DNA of 64,000 bases from Erodium maritimum (Eukaryota; Streptophyta; Magnoliopsida; Geraniales; Geraniaceae): the NCBI GenBank assembly GCA_963921825.1, contig OY997591.1, positions 29,843,825 through 29,907,824 on the forward strand, in the 5' to 3' direction. The position numbers were made by a program, and so were the translations under genes. Under the pieces are notes generated by a model, which was not told the DNA's origin, searched no databases, and saw nothing but the letters and a program-made list of their open reading frames with translations. Position 1 is the first letter of the stretch, and the number at the start of each line of letters is the position of its first letter. Positions 1 to 11,098 of this stretch are shown here, in pieces.

Positions 1-1392
1 TTAGAAAGGCATGATACGGGAACGTAGCGAATATTAGAAAAGCATGGGATACTTAGTAGTGTCGTATAAACAGAGAACTTAGCGATATTAGAATTACTGG
101 AGGCATATGACCATGCCCGGAGGTTGATTGTTTAATTTATGTCTTGGGGGGCCATGAGAGCCCGTACCTTGCTGTCGTGTCTTGGGTGGCCATGAGAGCC
201 CGTGTTTTACTGTTGTGTCTTGGGTGGCCATGAGAGCCCGTGCTTTACTGTTGTGTCTTGGGTGGCCATGAGAGCCCGTGTTTTACTGTTGATGTCTTGG
301 GTGTCCATGAGAGCCCGTGTTTTACTGTTGGGATGTCTTGGGAGGCCGTGAGTGCATGTGGGGTTGTTGAGCCCGTGAGTTATTATTGGTGTGTCTTGGG
401 TGGCCATGAGTGCCCGTGGGGGGTTGTTGAACCCGTGTTTTATCGTTGGTGGTTTGGGTGGCCGTGAGTGCCCGTGGGGTTGTTGAACCCGAGTCTGACT
501 GTTGATGTGTCTTGGGTGGCCATGAGTGTCGTGGAGTGTTGGACTGGTGTTGCTGTTGTTGTTGAGCTTTGGTTGTGATTGTGATTGTGGTTACCTGAGG
601 TTGGGGGCCCGCTTCATGAAACGGGGGTCCACGAGCACACGCGTCTGCATGTTCAGACGGGGTAGGGGGGCCGCCTGACAACAAAGGGGTCATGGCCGCG
701 CGTGTGTGGTTTGGGGATGTGAGTGTGACAGGTCGACAGCCTGATCCGACTTTGTGTCGAGGAAAATGCAACAGGTCGACCGCCTGGCCTGACTGGGATC
801 CGTAAAGGGCGTGAGGGAGATTACTGAGCAGCTGGTATGCAATCCTTTGTGATCTTGTTTGGTGTGCGATCCTTTGTGATCTTCGGTGTTGCGTGGTGGT
901 CTTTTGAGTCCTTGGAAGAGGTCGTGATCGTTGTGTTGGGTCTACATTACGAGTCTGAGTGTTGAGTCTATTGAGGAAAGTAACGGGTTGTGTGTCAGTT
1001 GAGTACTTGAGTTTGGGGATTGTATTCCCGGTGTTGGGTTTGGTTTTGGTGTTACCGGCATTGTCTGCTAAGTATGCCGTAGTCAGTCTGTTATCCGTGG
1101 TGGTGAGCGAACGCTCACCCCTAGCTGCTTTTCCTACAGGTACTGATCACAGGACGGACTAGGTGAGCTCTCAAAGCTTGAGGAGCTAGGAGCGGAGTCC
1201 GGGTTTTATCTTTTGAGTCTAGTGACGGATACCTTGTATTTTGTCCAATTGTTGGGACGTTTTTGAGTTGTAAATATTATTTTGATTAACTAAATGGTAA
1301 TTTCAAAGTGTTTATTCAAAACAGGTTTCAAATGGTTTATGATTTTAAATGTTCGCGTCCCGAGTTCGGTTTACTGAAATTGGGGCGTGACA
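1..1392 (+). mobile_element. 3' part of a Tekay-like Gypsy LTR (LTR A)
   Basis: The stretch ends in GGGGCGTGACA, the same terminus as the three LTRs at 2587-5874, 6582-9482 and 13201-16064, and follows the same order of internal blocks: hinge repeats built on GGTGGCCATGAGAGCCCGT at about 150-530, the palindromic block at 1103-1118, then the AAACAGGTTTCAA region. No primer-binding site follows 1392, and Copia coding sequence begins at once. This is therefore a 3' LTR or a solo LTR whose left end lies outside the window. If it is an insertion, its duplication should be GTGAG (1393-1397). The short open frames inside are repeat artefacts. Confidence 0.85.
150..530. repeat. Tandem repeat array in LTR A
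   Basis: About ten degenerate units of 35-45 bp share the core GGTGGCCATGAGAGCCCGTG with a variable TTTACTGTTGTGTCTTG linker. Equivalent arrays occur at the same place in the other LTRs of the family (4456-4790, 8321-8480, 14939-15060 and, inverted, 57600-57790), so the array belongs to the LTR rather than being a host satellite. Confidence 0.85.
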
Positions 1393-2586
1393 GTGAGTAT
1401 GTAATGTTTTGTCCCTTAAAGATATCTTATAACCCTTTTTGGCTGCTATCCAATGGTCTATACCAAGGTTCCTTAGATATCTACCTAACATCCCAACAAT
1501 GTACGTCATATCCAGATTAGTACATACTTAAGTAGACAATAGACTCCTAGCAGTTGATGCATAAGGAATCTATTGCGTTGCCTGAATCTTAAGGTTACTT
1601 TAAGGACATTGTGCAAGACTGAATTAGTATCCTTTAGCCACATGGGCGTCACTTGGTTAACCTTCCATGCCAAACCTTTTAAACACTTTAACGATGTAGA
1701 TATGTTGAGAGACTTAGAAGTCTCTTGGTTTTGTGCAATAGGCCTACATCATTATTGGCAAGTAATATGTCATCGACATATAGAGCCAGGGACATATAGT
1801 TACTCCCACTGAACTAGTGATACACACAATCATCAATCATATTTGTCTCAAAACGGAGCAAGACAATTACTTTGTGAAATTTGTGGTACCATTGACGGGA
1901 AACTTGCTTGAGTCCATAAATGGATTTCTTTAATTTACAAACCATCTTCTTTGGGTCTCCGGACTCAAAGTTTTCTACTTGTACCATATACATCGTTTCT
2001 TCAATGTCACCATTGAGAAACGTAGCCTTAACATCCATCTAATGCACCTCAAGATCAAGATGAGCGACAAGTGCTATATTTATCCTAAAAGAGTCTTTCC
2101 ATAAAACCGGAGAGAAAGTCTCTAAAAGTCAATGTCTTCCTTTTGAGTATAGCCTTTAGCTGCAAGACATACCTTACACCTTTTCACATTACCATTTACA
2201 TTCCTCTTGGTTTTAAAAAATCATTTACAACCAATTGGTTTTGCACCTTCAGTAATGAGACTAGTTCCTAAACTTTATTATCTTGCATAAACTTATACTC
2301 TTCTTCCATGACACCAATCCGTTTTAGAGAGTTATAAAACTTTTCATGGTTTGAGGAAAGTTGATTGAATCATCTTCCCTCATACCATCCTTATGATCTT
2401 GGAGAAATATGACATAATCATTTGGAAGCATTTCTCGTCTCTCTTATGGATCTCATCAGTAGCACATGTCACTGAGGTAGTTGAATTTGTCCTTTTGGAA
2501 CAACTAATTCAACTCGAATGAATAGTTGTTCAACATTGTCTTGTTGAGGTTCTGATTCACTTCTTGGTCAATGATAGGTATATTAA
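1393..2586 (-). pseudogene. Copia pol remnant (3' RT and linker)
   Basis: Read on the minus strand, 1814-2038 gives a Ty1/Copia reverse-transcriptase block (MDVKATFLNGDIEETMYM, then KLKKSIYGLKQ.SRQWY). Reading toward 1393 gives the later RT block MTYIVGMLGRYLRN.GIDHWIAAKK. Between 2586 and about 2480 is the integrase-RT linker typical of this group (IPIIDQEVNQNL). Stops and frame changes are frequent, so it is dead. The sequence breaks off at 2586 and resumes at 5875 after removal of the solo LTR and one copy of ATTAA. Confidence 0.85.
2582..2586. repeat. Target-site duplication, left copy (ATTAA)
   Basis: ATTAA lies directly before the TGTAATAACC start of the solo LTR and recurs at 5875-5879 directly after its ACA end. 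Five bases is the duplication size expected for Gypsy integrase. Confidence 0.9.
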
Positions 2587-4455
2587 TGTAATAACCACTC
2601 CCGGTCAACGCCAGTCAAATCTGCGAAAAACAGGAAAATTTAAAAAATTTAAGGCAGACACTTGATTGAACCTAAATTTGACCCCGAGGGTCATACCGGA
2701 CTTAAGTTGACCCCGATATCGACCAAAGTGAGTTCCGGGGGACTCAGGGCAACTTTCTGATCAATTTGGGAAATGTTCACTTTTCGCTGGAAAAGTCAAC
2801 CGAGCAACGTTTTGGTCCATTCGAGGACCGTTTTGGATCCAAAAAGCTTAGCCGTCGTCGCAGCGGTCTTAGTCGAGCCGTTTCCTTGTAGCCCGGGAAG
2901 TTTCATAATTTCTTGGAAAAAGTACCCGTTCGGGGTCCGAAACGGCCGAATTTCGCGAATCTGATTGGAAAATATCTAGAAGATATTTTCTAAAATGGTG
3001 TGGGACCCACTTGCCACATGTCAAATATGTGGTGGTGTTAGGTATTTTTGAAAAGGGATAAAGATGAGAGGATAGGGATGGTTTGGCCTTAGTGTGAAAG
3101 AAATAGGGTTTCATTGTAATTTGGAGGGACATAGGCTTGGTTCTTGGAGAAGGTGGCGGCAGCAAAATCAGCAAGGAAATGCTTCTCTCTTCTTGGTGAT
3201 TGATCACCAGAGGTCCAAGGGATTGTTCCCAAGTGTACGACTAACTTGTGGTGAGAGAAAAGGAGAATTAGCTTGATGGTGGCGCCATATTCTTTGTGTA
3301 GGAGAGAAGAAGCCATGTTTAATGCTTGGTGTGTGATTCTTGTACCAGTATATGTGGCGGCCACACAGGAGATTTGAGAGTTTAAAAGCCAAGGTGATTC
3401 TCTCTTATTATCCTTTGATTGGTGGCTGTGAGACCAAGTATATGAATTTTTTTTTCTTGTATCTTGTGTACTACGAGTCAAGATAGATTAAGGGAGCAAG
3501 ACATCCAATTCAAGGGGTTTATTTGTTGCGGATAAAAAGGATCGGCAAGAACAAATTATTGCTCGGTAATCGGCATCTTTTGGCATTCATAGTATAGCTA
3601 AAGAATCAAGGTGATATTTTTTTCTCCTCTTATACCGGTAACAAAAGATGGTTTTTTTTTCGTTTGTAGATTATCGTCTTGAATTGTGAAAGTTGGAATT
3701 TCGGGTTTAGAAACTTTAAACGCGAATTAATTGACTCGGAAGTCGGAATTCGATTCCGTCAAGGGCGTTGGGTTCCTTGAAATATTCTAAGACAGTAGAA
3801 ACGAAAACGGGGGCTTTTGGAGCCCCGGAAGGCAATTATTGAAAACCGGGCAGATTCGCCATGTCGGGCGAATCGGGCCTTTAAGGGTCCCTTATCGACA
3901 ATGTCGAGTAATTGGGAAGTTTGGTAGTGATCGACATTGTCGGGGTTAAGTTTGGGCATCGAGTTTAATGGTTTTCGGTTTGTTCCTGCGAGTTGTTAAG
4001 TGACTTTAATTTGTGTTCCTTTAGATCGTGCCACGGACCGAGGCAAGGGAAAGCTGGGTGAGTGACTGAGATCATCATCGGAGCTCGTGTTTGGCTTTTG
4101 GGAGAACACGCACGAGGTAGGGAAAAGTAGCCGGATCTCGGCCCTGACTAGGGAAAGTTAACAGTAGAATTGCATGTGACACCGGGGTGTCGTGGGTTGA
4201 GTAGATTTATTTAATTATTAGAAAAGCATGATACAGGGTTGTAGCGTTTATGAGAAAAGAATGTGAAACTTAGTAGTGTCGTAGGAGTAGAGAACTTAGC
4301 GTTAATTGATTTACTGGAGGCATATGACCATGCCCGGAGGTTGTTTGTGAACTTATCGATATTAGGAGTACTGGAGGCATATGACCATGCCCGGAGGTTG
4401 ATTGTGAACTGTTGATATTAGGACTGCTGGAGGCTGGGTTAAGCCGGAGGTTGAT

Positions 4456-4790
4456 TGTTTATTGTTGAGTCTTGGGTGGCCTTGAGAGCCGTGTTAATTG
4501 TTGTTGAGTTGAGTGGCCTTGAGAGCCCGTGTTAATTGTTGTTGAGTTGGGTGGCCTTGAGAGCCCGTGTTAATTGTTGTTGAGTTTTGGGTGGCCTTGA
4601 GAGCCTGTGTATTATTATTGTTGAGTCTTGGGTGGCCTTGAGAGCCGTGTTAATTGTTGTTGAGTTGAGTGGCTTTGAGAGCCCGTGTTAATTGTTGTTG
4701 AGTTGGGTGGCCTTGAGAGCCCGTGTTAATTGTTGTTGAGTTTTGGGTGGCCTTGAGAGCCCGTTTTGTCATTTTGGTGTTTTGGGTGGC
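4456..4790. repeat. Minisatellite inside solo LTR B
   Basis: About eight units of 37-42 bp built on TGTTGTTGAGTTGGGTGGCC and TTGAGAGCCCGTGTTAAT. Higher-order copying is visible: a block of four units is repeated nearly unchanged (about 4456-4620 and 4621-4760). Confidence 0.85.
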
Positions 4791-5009
4791 AGTGAGTGCC
4801 CGTGGGGTTGTGAACATGTGCCTTTACTGTTGGTGGTTTTGGGAGGCCGTGAGTGCCTGTGGGGATGTTGAGTCCGAGTTTTACTGTTGAGGTGTCTTGA
4901 GTGCCCTTGAGCGACTGGTTGTTGAACTTGCTTTTGTTTGTGGTTGTGTTTGCCCGAACCGACTGTGTGTCGGGGAGTGGTGTGGATTTTGGCAGGTTAC
5001 AAGCATTCT

Positions 5010-5215
5010 TCGGCTGGCCTGACCAAACTCGAGCCTCGACAGGTTCTGAGCATTCTTCGGCTAGCCTGTTCCGTGTCCGGATCCCGAAAGGTTATGAGCA
5101 TTCTTCGGCTAGCCTGATCCGTGACCGGGTCCGGCAGGTTACGAGCATTCTTCGGCTGGCCTGATCCGTGTACGAGGCTCGGCAGGTTCTGAGCATTCTT
5201 CGGCTAGCCTGATCC
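5010..5215. repeat. Tandem repeat of the GAGCATTCTTCGGCTAGCCTG type
   Basis: Five degenerate units of about 45 bp carry GAGCATTCTTCGGCTGGCCT next to GGCAGGTTACGAG. They occupy the place that the 48-bp GGTCGACAGCCTGATCCGAC units hold in LTRs C and D. The same slot is thus filled by different satellites in different family members. Confidence 0.8.
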
Positions 5216-5874
5216 GGGTTCGTGTCTTTGGGGAAGGTCATTGTTGGTGGTGTCGGTTCTACTTTACGAGTTTGAGGTTGAGTCTGGTGAGGGAGGTTAC
5301 TGAGCAGCTGGTTTGCGATCCTCTGTAATCTTGTTTGGTGTGCGATCCTTTGTGATCTTGTTTGGTGTTGTGTAGTTTCTTTCGAGTCCTTGGGAGAGGT
5401 CGTGACCGTTGTGTCGGGTCTACTTTACGTGTCAAGGTGTTGAGTTGGTCACGGAAGGTAACGGGTTGTGTGTCAGTTAAGTTATTTGAGTTTGGGGATG
5501 GTATTCCCGGTGTTGGGTTTAGTTTTGGTGTCACCGGCTTTGTCTGCTAATTATGTCGTAGTCAGTCTGTTATCCGTGGTGGTGAGCGAACGCTCACCCC
5601 TAGCTGCTTTTCCTACAGGTAGTGTTCGTGGGACGGACTAGGTGAGCTCTCGAAGCTTGTGGAGCTAGGAGCGGAGTCCGGGTTTTGTCTTTTGAGTCTA
5701 GTGACGGATACCTCGTTTTTGTCCACTTGTTGGGACGTGTTTTAAGTTGTAATTATTATTTTGTTGAACTAAGTTGGTATTTTAAAGTGGTTTAATGAAA
5801 ACAGGTTTCAAGTGTTTTTACGTTTTTAAAACGTTCGCGTCCCGAGTTCGATTTACTGAAATTGGGGCGTGACA

Positions 5875-6581
5875 ATTAACCTAAGAATTTATCAAAAGTG
5901 ATGGTAGGAATTGAGTTTGATGTCAATTCCTCCTTAAAGACAATGTGTCTAACCTTATTTCTCCCCTCAAATTCAACATCCTCAATAAATTACTGTAGTT
6001 CCCGCCTTAAATTTTTTTTTCTTTATGGGAAAAAATATCCGGGTTTGTTTCAAAAGAAACAACTACTTTCAGTCAGTTGTTGATTCTTTTGTACTGGACC
6101 TTTAGTAGCTTGAAACCGAACCTTATGAGTATGAAACTCATATTTCCTTTTCTTGCCCTTATCTTTAGAGGTACTAGCCAAATGAGCACTTCCATACTTA
6201 TCGTACTTCAATCTTTCTTCCTTTTGCACTCTATGAGAAATCAGCTTATTTAAAGTCCAGTTCTCCCTTTTTGATAGTTGCAACCAATTTCAGATTAGTT
6301 CAACTATCCAGGAAGAGATAACATCACCATAAGAACGAACAACTCATAAGAGTTCTCAATCTTTTGTGCCTTAAGTCTGGAAGCAATATGGAATATTTCC
6401 ATAATGTACTCCATTAAATTTCTTTGACCCTTATACTTTATTCACATCAAATACGTCAGAAGTGATGTCATTTAAACCTTAGAGTTTTATAAAAAAAACG
6501 TAATTTGACTTCGTCAAGGAAATCTTTATCCTTAGTAATCCTTTCGGATTCTGTCCCTCTAAAAGCTTCTGAAATAGTGTG
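5875..6581 (-). pseudogene. Copia gag remnant with zinc-knuckle approach
   Basis: The minus strand of 6500-6581 reads HTISEAFRGTESER and the following KDKDFLDEVKLRF, a standard Copia gag segment. 6050-6240 reads EERLKYDKYGSAHLASTSKDKGKKRK and runs to a CFF that should begin the CCHC knuckle. Then 5898-6000 jumps to FIEDVEFEGRNKVRHIVFKEE, a piece from after the integrase. Protease and integrase were therefore deleted before the solo LTR inserted. The gag continues at 16065 across the 6582-16064 insertion. Confidence 0.85.
6577..6581. repeat. Target-site duplication, left copy (GTGTG)
   Basis: GTGTG directly precedes the 5' LTR at 6582 and is repeated at 16065-16069 directly after the 3' LTR. 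Joining the flanks restores a continuous Copia gag frame, which confirms the insertion site. Confidence 0.95.
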
Positions 6582-8320
6582 TGTAATAACCACTCCCGGT
6601 CAACGCCAGTCAAATCTGCGAAAAACAGGAAAATTTAAATTTTTTGAGCAGACACTGAATTGAACCGCAATTGGACCCCGAGGGTCATACCGGACTTAAG
6701 TTGACCCCGTTATCGACCAAAATGAGTTCCAGGGGACTCAGGGCAACTTTCTGATCAATTTGGGAAATGTTGACTTTTCGCTGGAAAAGTCAACCGAGCG
6801 ACGTTTTGGTCCATTCGAGGACCGTTTTGGATCCAAAAAGCTTAGCCGTCGTCGCAGCGATCTTAGTTGAGCCGTTTCCTTGTAGCCCGCGAAGTTTCAT
6901 AATTTTTTGGAAAAAGTGCCCGTTCGGGGCCCGAAACGTCCGATTTTCGCGAATCTGATTGGAAAATATCTTCTAGATATTTTCCCAAAAAGGTGTGGGA
7001 CCCAACTTGCCACTTGTCAAGCAAGTGGTGGTGTTAGGTGTGGGACAAGACAAGGAAGACTACTTTAGGTGTTAGTTTGTAATTAAGTATTAGTTTGATG
7101 TTTTTTTTATAAATAAAACAAAAGGGAAGAATGAGTACACGTCCATACAATGTAAAAAGGGAAAAGAAAATGGAAAAAGAGAGTTAGTTTTTAGAGAGAG
7201 AAGGAGAAGGAGAAGAAGAGAGAAAAGAGAAGGAGTTGGGGTTTGTGGTCACTATTCACGAGCATCGAGCCATGGGTTTGTCTCAACGATAGTAGATTCA
7301 AGCTCACATCGTCTTCCTCTACGGTAAGAACCTAACCGATTTTCATTTTGGAACGTTTGAATTTTATGGTTTGAGTTTAAACGGTTTGATTAAGGTTGGG
7401 TTTTGTTTAAGATTGGTTTAAAGATGAATGGTTGAGGTTAGGGGTTCGTTAGGAACGTTTTGGGGCGAAAAGGAAATTTTCCTAATTGTGTCCGGGTGGG
7501 GCCCACGTGCCCGAGTATCGGGTTTTCGTGTTCGGGTGGTTTAGGACGATCCCCAAGTAGTTAATCCACACCTGGATCGGAATTTGGAATTAAATTGTGA
7601 AAGTTGGAATTTCGGGTTTAGAAACTTTAAACGTCAATTAAATGACTCGGAAGTCGGAATTCGATTCGGGCAAGTACATTGGGTTCCTTGAATTATTCTA
7701 AGACCGTAGAAACGAAAACGGGAATTTTTGGAGCCCCGGAAGGGCATTTCCAAAACCCGGGCAGATTCGCCATGTCGGGCGAATCGGGCCTTTACGGGTC
7801 CTTTATCGACAATGTCGAGTAATCGGGAAGTTTGGGAGTGATCGACATTGTCGGGGTTACGTTTGGGCGTTAAGTTTATCGAATTTCAGTTTATTCCTGC
7901 GAGTTTAAAGGTGCCTTGAAATTATGTTCTTTTAGGTCGTGCTGCGGATCGAGGCAAAGGGAAGCTAGGCGAGTGACTGAGATCACGCCGGGGCTTATTT
8001 GGGCACTCTTGGAGAACACGCACGAGGTAGGGAAAAGTAGCCGGATCTCGGCCCTGATTAGGGAAAGTTAATAGTAGAATTGCATGTGACACCGGGGTGT
8101 CGTGGGTTGAGTAGATTTATTTAATTATTAGAAAAGCACGATACGGGATTGTAGCGTTCAAGAGAAAAGCATGTGACACTTCGTAGTGTCGTAGGAACAG
8201 AGAACTTAGCGATAATTGAATTACTGGAGGCATATGACCATGCCCGGAGGTTGTTTGTGAAACTAGCGATTTTAGGACTGTTGGAGGCATCGAGTATGCC
8301 GGAGGTTGTCGTGCGCTTTA

Positions 8321-8480
8321 TTTAATTGTTGAGTTTGGGTGGCCTTGAGAGCCCGTATTTAATTGTTGAGTTTGGGTGGCCTTGAGAGCCCGTATTTAAT
8401 TGTTGAGTTTGGGTGGCCTTGAGAGCCCGTATTTAATTGTTGAGTCGGGGTGGCCATGAGAGTCGTGTATTTAATTTGGT
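8321..8480. repeat. 37-bp minisatellite in the 5' LTR
   Basis: Full units of TTTAATTGTTGAGTTTGGG plus TGGCCTTGAGAGCCCGTA number one more here than in the 3' LTR (14939-15060). One unit is 37 bp, and 37 bp is exactly the length difference between the two LTRs (2901 against 2864). Confidence 0.9.
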
Positions 8481-8610
8481 GTCTTGAGTGGCAGCGAGTG
8501 CCCGTGGGGTTGTTGAACCCGAGTCTTGACTGTTGAGGTGTCTTGAGTGGCCTTGAGTGCCTGTGTGATTGAACTTGCCTGTGATTGTGATTGTGGTTAC
8601 CTGGGGTGGT

Positions 8611-8900
8611 GAGTTCTAAAGGTCGACAGCCTGATCCGACTTAGTGTCGATGAATTGCGAGTTCTAAAGGTCGACAGCCTGATCCGACTTAGTGTCGATG
8701 AATTGCGAGTTCTAAAGGTCGACAGCCTGATCCGACTTAGTGTCGATGAATTGCGAGTTTTAAAGGTCGACAGCCTGATCCGACTTAGTGTCGATGAATT
8801 GCGAGTTTTAAAGGTCGACAGCCTGATCCGACTTAGTGTCGAGGAATTGCGAGTTTGAAAGGTCGACAGCCTGATCCGACTTCGTGTTGAGGAATTGCGA
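8611..8900. repeat. 48-bp tandem repeat in the 5' LTR
   Basis: Six units of 48 bp carry GGTCGACAGCCTGATCCGAC and TTAGTGTCGATGAATTGC. Because 48 is divisible by three, one frame stays open and encodes a repeating RVLKVDSLIRLSVDEL. This is a by-product, not a gene. The array is duplicated in the 3' LTR at 15193-15482. Confidence 0.92.
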
Positions 8901-9485
8901 TAGGTCGAACCCTGACCTGATTGAGATTGGTTACTGAGCAGCTGGTGTGCGATCCTTTGTGATCTTGTTTGGCGTTGTGTAGTCTTTCTGTCGTGTCCTT
9001 GAGGAGGTCGTCGATAGTTGTGTCGGGTTTACACTGTTTTTATCGAGTGTCGAGTCTGTTGAGGAAGGTGACGGGTTGTGGGTCAGTTGGGTACTTGAGT
9101 TGGGGACTGTAGTCCCGGTGTTGGGTTTGGTTTTAGTGTTACTGGCTTTATCTACTATTTATGCCGTAGTCAGTCTGTTATCCGTGGTGGTGAGCGAACG
9201 CTCACCCCTAGCTGCTTTTCCTACAGGTACTGTTCGTGGGACGGACTAGGTGAGCTCTCGAAGCTTGTGGAGCTAGGAGCGGAGTCCGGGTTTGTCTTTT
9301 GAGTCTAGTGACGGATACCTAGTACTTTTGTCCACTTGTTGGGACGTGTTTTAAACTGTAATTATTATTTTGATGAACTAAATTGGTATTTTAAAGTGTT
9401 TAATGAAAACAGGTTTCAAGTGCTTTTATGTTTTTAAAACGTTCGCGTCCCTAGTTCGGTTTACTGAAATTGGGGCGTGACAGCT

Positions 9486-9497
9486 TGGTATCAGAGC
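9486..9497 (+). other. Primer-binding site, initiator tRNA-Met
   Basis: TGGTATCAGAGC lies three bases after the 5' LTR end. It is complementary to the 3' end of plant initiator tRNA-Met and is the usual minus-strand primer site of plant LTR retroelements. Confidence 0.93.
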
Positions 9498-9499
9498 TC

Positions 9500-11098
9500 G
9501 AGGTTTCGCACCTCGGACTGTACGTCAATTAGGTGGGGAGAGTCGAGTCGGTAGAGTCCCGTCGTACGTTGGGTACGCAGGTCGGGAACCGTGTGTAGAC
9601 CCGTGGTGTTGTGAGTCCTGCTTGTGTTTGTGTGTACGTGCGGTGTTTTCTTGCTGGCTTGCTGATTGTTGTTGCTGCGTGAAACGTTTTTAAGCTGTCG
9701 CGGGTCGACTCAGGAGCGCTCCTGTAGTCGAACGTGACAATGCTGATATCAAGTCGGTACAACGTAGTTCGGGGACGCCTGGACCGGGTTGTGACTGCGT
9801 GATGTCAAGTTTGAGGTTTTAAAAATGAAGTGGAGAAAGCTTTACAAATTTTGATTGTTTTGATGTTGTTTGACGTCGTGGGCGTTTGTGTTTGACTTCG
9901 ATTGGCCCTGTGGGCGTATTGTGATTGTTGTTGGTTGGCCCGGTGGGCGTGTTGTGCAGTTTTGGTTGGCCCGGTGGGCGCTATTTGACTTTTGTTGGCC
10001 CGGTGGGCGGGTGTCGTCGTTGTTGTTGTTATGGGTGTTTGGCCGGTTTGGCTTGTTCGTGGTTTAGTCGGGTTTTGTGACTCGTGTTTGGTCGTTGTTT
10101 TGGTACTTGGGTTTTATGATTAGTGGTCGAGTGTCTGCGTTGCACAAGCGTGTGAGTCGCTAGGAGAAGGGTAGGATGCGAGTGTCCTAGGATCGACGTG
10201 ACGGGGTGATAGGGGCGAAGCTGTCGCAGTTACGGGACGGACCACGGGCCGACCTGGTACGAGACCAGGACGGGCTCGCTGGTCCGATCCGGCAGCCAGC
10301 ACGGACCGGCTGGCGTGCCGGCCCGGCAGCAAGCCCGGCACGGGTGGTGTTCCGGCTCGGCAACCAGACCGGCACGGACGGCCTGCCGGCCCGGATTGCC
10401 ATATGGTCCGGTCCACCTGCCGGACCGGTCCAGCCGGTTTTCAAAAAAAAAAAAAGAAAAAGGAAAAAGGGTTGGTTTCGTTGTGCGTTGAGGGTTGTGG
10501 TTGTGTGACTCGGATCATGTTCGTGTGATTGAGCGTTGGTTTTACGGGTTTGTGTTCGCGGTTGTGGGTTGTAGAGGCCGTGGGCCTGGTGAACGGTTGG
10601 GTTGTTGTTGAGTTTTTCGCTTCGCATTATTATAAATTAGGCACTAATAGGGTGAGCAATGGTGTGTGCTAAGTTGAGAGCGTGAGTTTTCCCGTCCTGA
10701 GGTTTCCCTACGTGATCGGGTATTTGGGTGATTGAGGTTGTGAACCTTAGTGATTGCTGAATCGAGGAAGTGTTTCCCGTGTCGAGGTTTATCTTACATG
10801 AGCGAGTACTTGAGGTGTTGTTAGCGTGAGCAGTGTGACGTCTGGCTTCAGGTTCTGAGGTAGTGGTTTGCCCTGGTTAGATCGATAAGTCTTTAGTGCT
10901 TTACTAGTATGCCATAATCGAACGGGTGTCCGTGGAGGTGAGCATAACGCTCATCCCCTTTACTACTTTTCCCGCAAGGGACGAGTAGCGAACACTGGTT
11001 TGGTTGCGGAAAGTTACAAGTAAACGCCTAGAGGACCGTGTGAGGGTTACACTAGACCTTACCAGGGTGACTAATGGAGTGGGTGTTCGGGTTCCGTT
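9500..11098 (+). other. Non-coding internal leader of the Gypsy element
   Basis: No gag frame survives here. Four spaced copies of TTGGCCCGGTGGGCG lie at 9898-10010. A CCGG-rich, strongly GC-rich block (10206-10440) ends in an A-rich run at 10441-10470. At 10901-10980 there is a diverged copy of the LTR palindrome block (GGTGAGCATAACGCTCATCC). The leader therefore looks assembled from other sequences rather than being a decayed gag. Confidence 0.6.

Larger units (their letters stand above)
2587..5874 (+). mobile_element. Solo LTR, Tekay-like Gypsy family (LTR B)
   Basis: The element starts TGTAATAACCACTCCCGG and ends GGGGCGTGACA, and is flanked by perfect 5-bp ATTAA copies with no internal retroelement domain. 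It is therefore a solo LTR left by recombination between two LTRs. It is 3288 bp, longer than the 2.9-kb LTRs of the complete element at 6582-16064, mainly because of extra tandem repeats (4456-4790 and 5020-5215). It is visibly diverged from those LTRs. It interrupts the Copia remnant between 2586 and 5875. Confidence 0.93.
6582..9482 (+). repeat. 5' LTR of the complete Gypsy element (LTR C)
   Basis: It runs from TGTAATAACC to GGGGCGTGACA. A TATA-like TTTTTTTATAAATAAAAC near 7100 is followed by a purine-rich AGAGAGAAGGAGAAGG stretch (7190-7235), which could be the promoter and transcript start. Two conserved stem-loops lie at 7764-7785 and 7806-7853, tandem arrays at 8321-8480 and 8611-8900, and the conserved palindrome block around 9190-9205. 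Confidence 0.93.

Noticed and set aside
322-771. 149-codon minus-strand open frame
   Set aside because: It lies over LTR tandem repeats with no domain, and the equivalent region in other LTRs is not open.
8655-8858. Open frame encoding repeated RVLKVDSLIRLSVDEL (also at 15237-15440)
   Set aside because: It is the translation of a 48-bp tandem repeat in an LTR; the unit length is a multiple of three, so any frame without a stop stays open. Its presence in both LTRs confirms it is not a gene.
8611-8900. CRISPR-like regular repeats
   Set aside because: Units are directly contiguous without unique spacers, and the context is a plant LTR.
10187-10627. Open frames of 98-146 codons on both strands in the deleted Gypsy element
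   Set aside because: High GC content lowers stop frequency; no conserved domain and all frames are similarly open.
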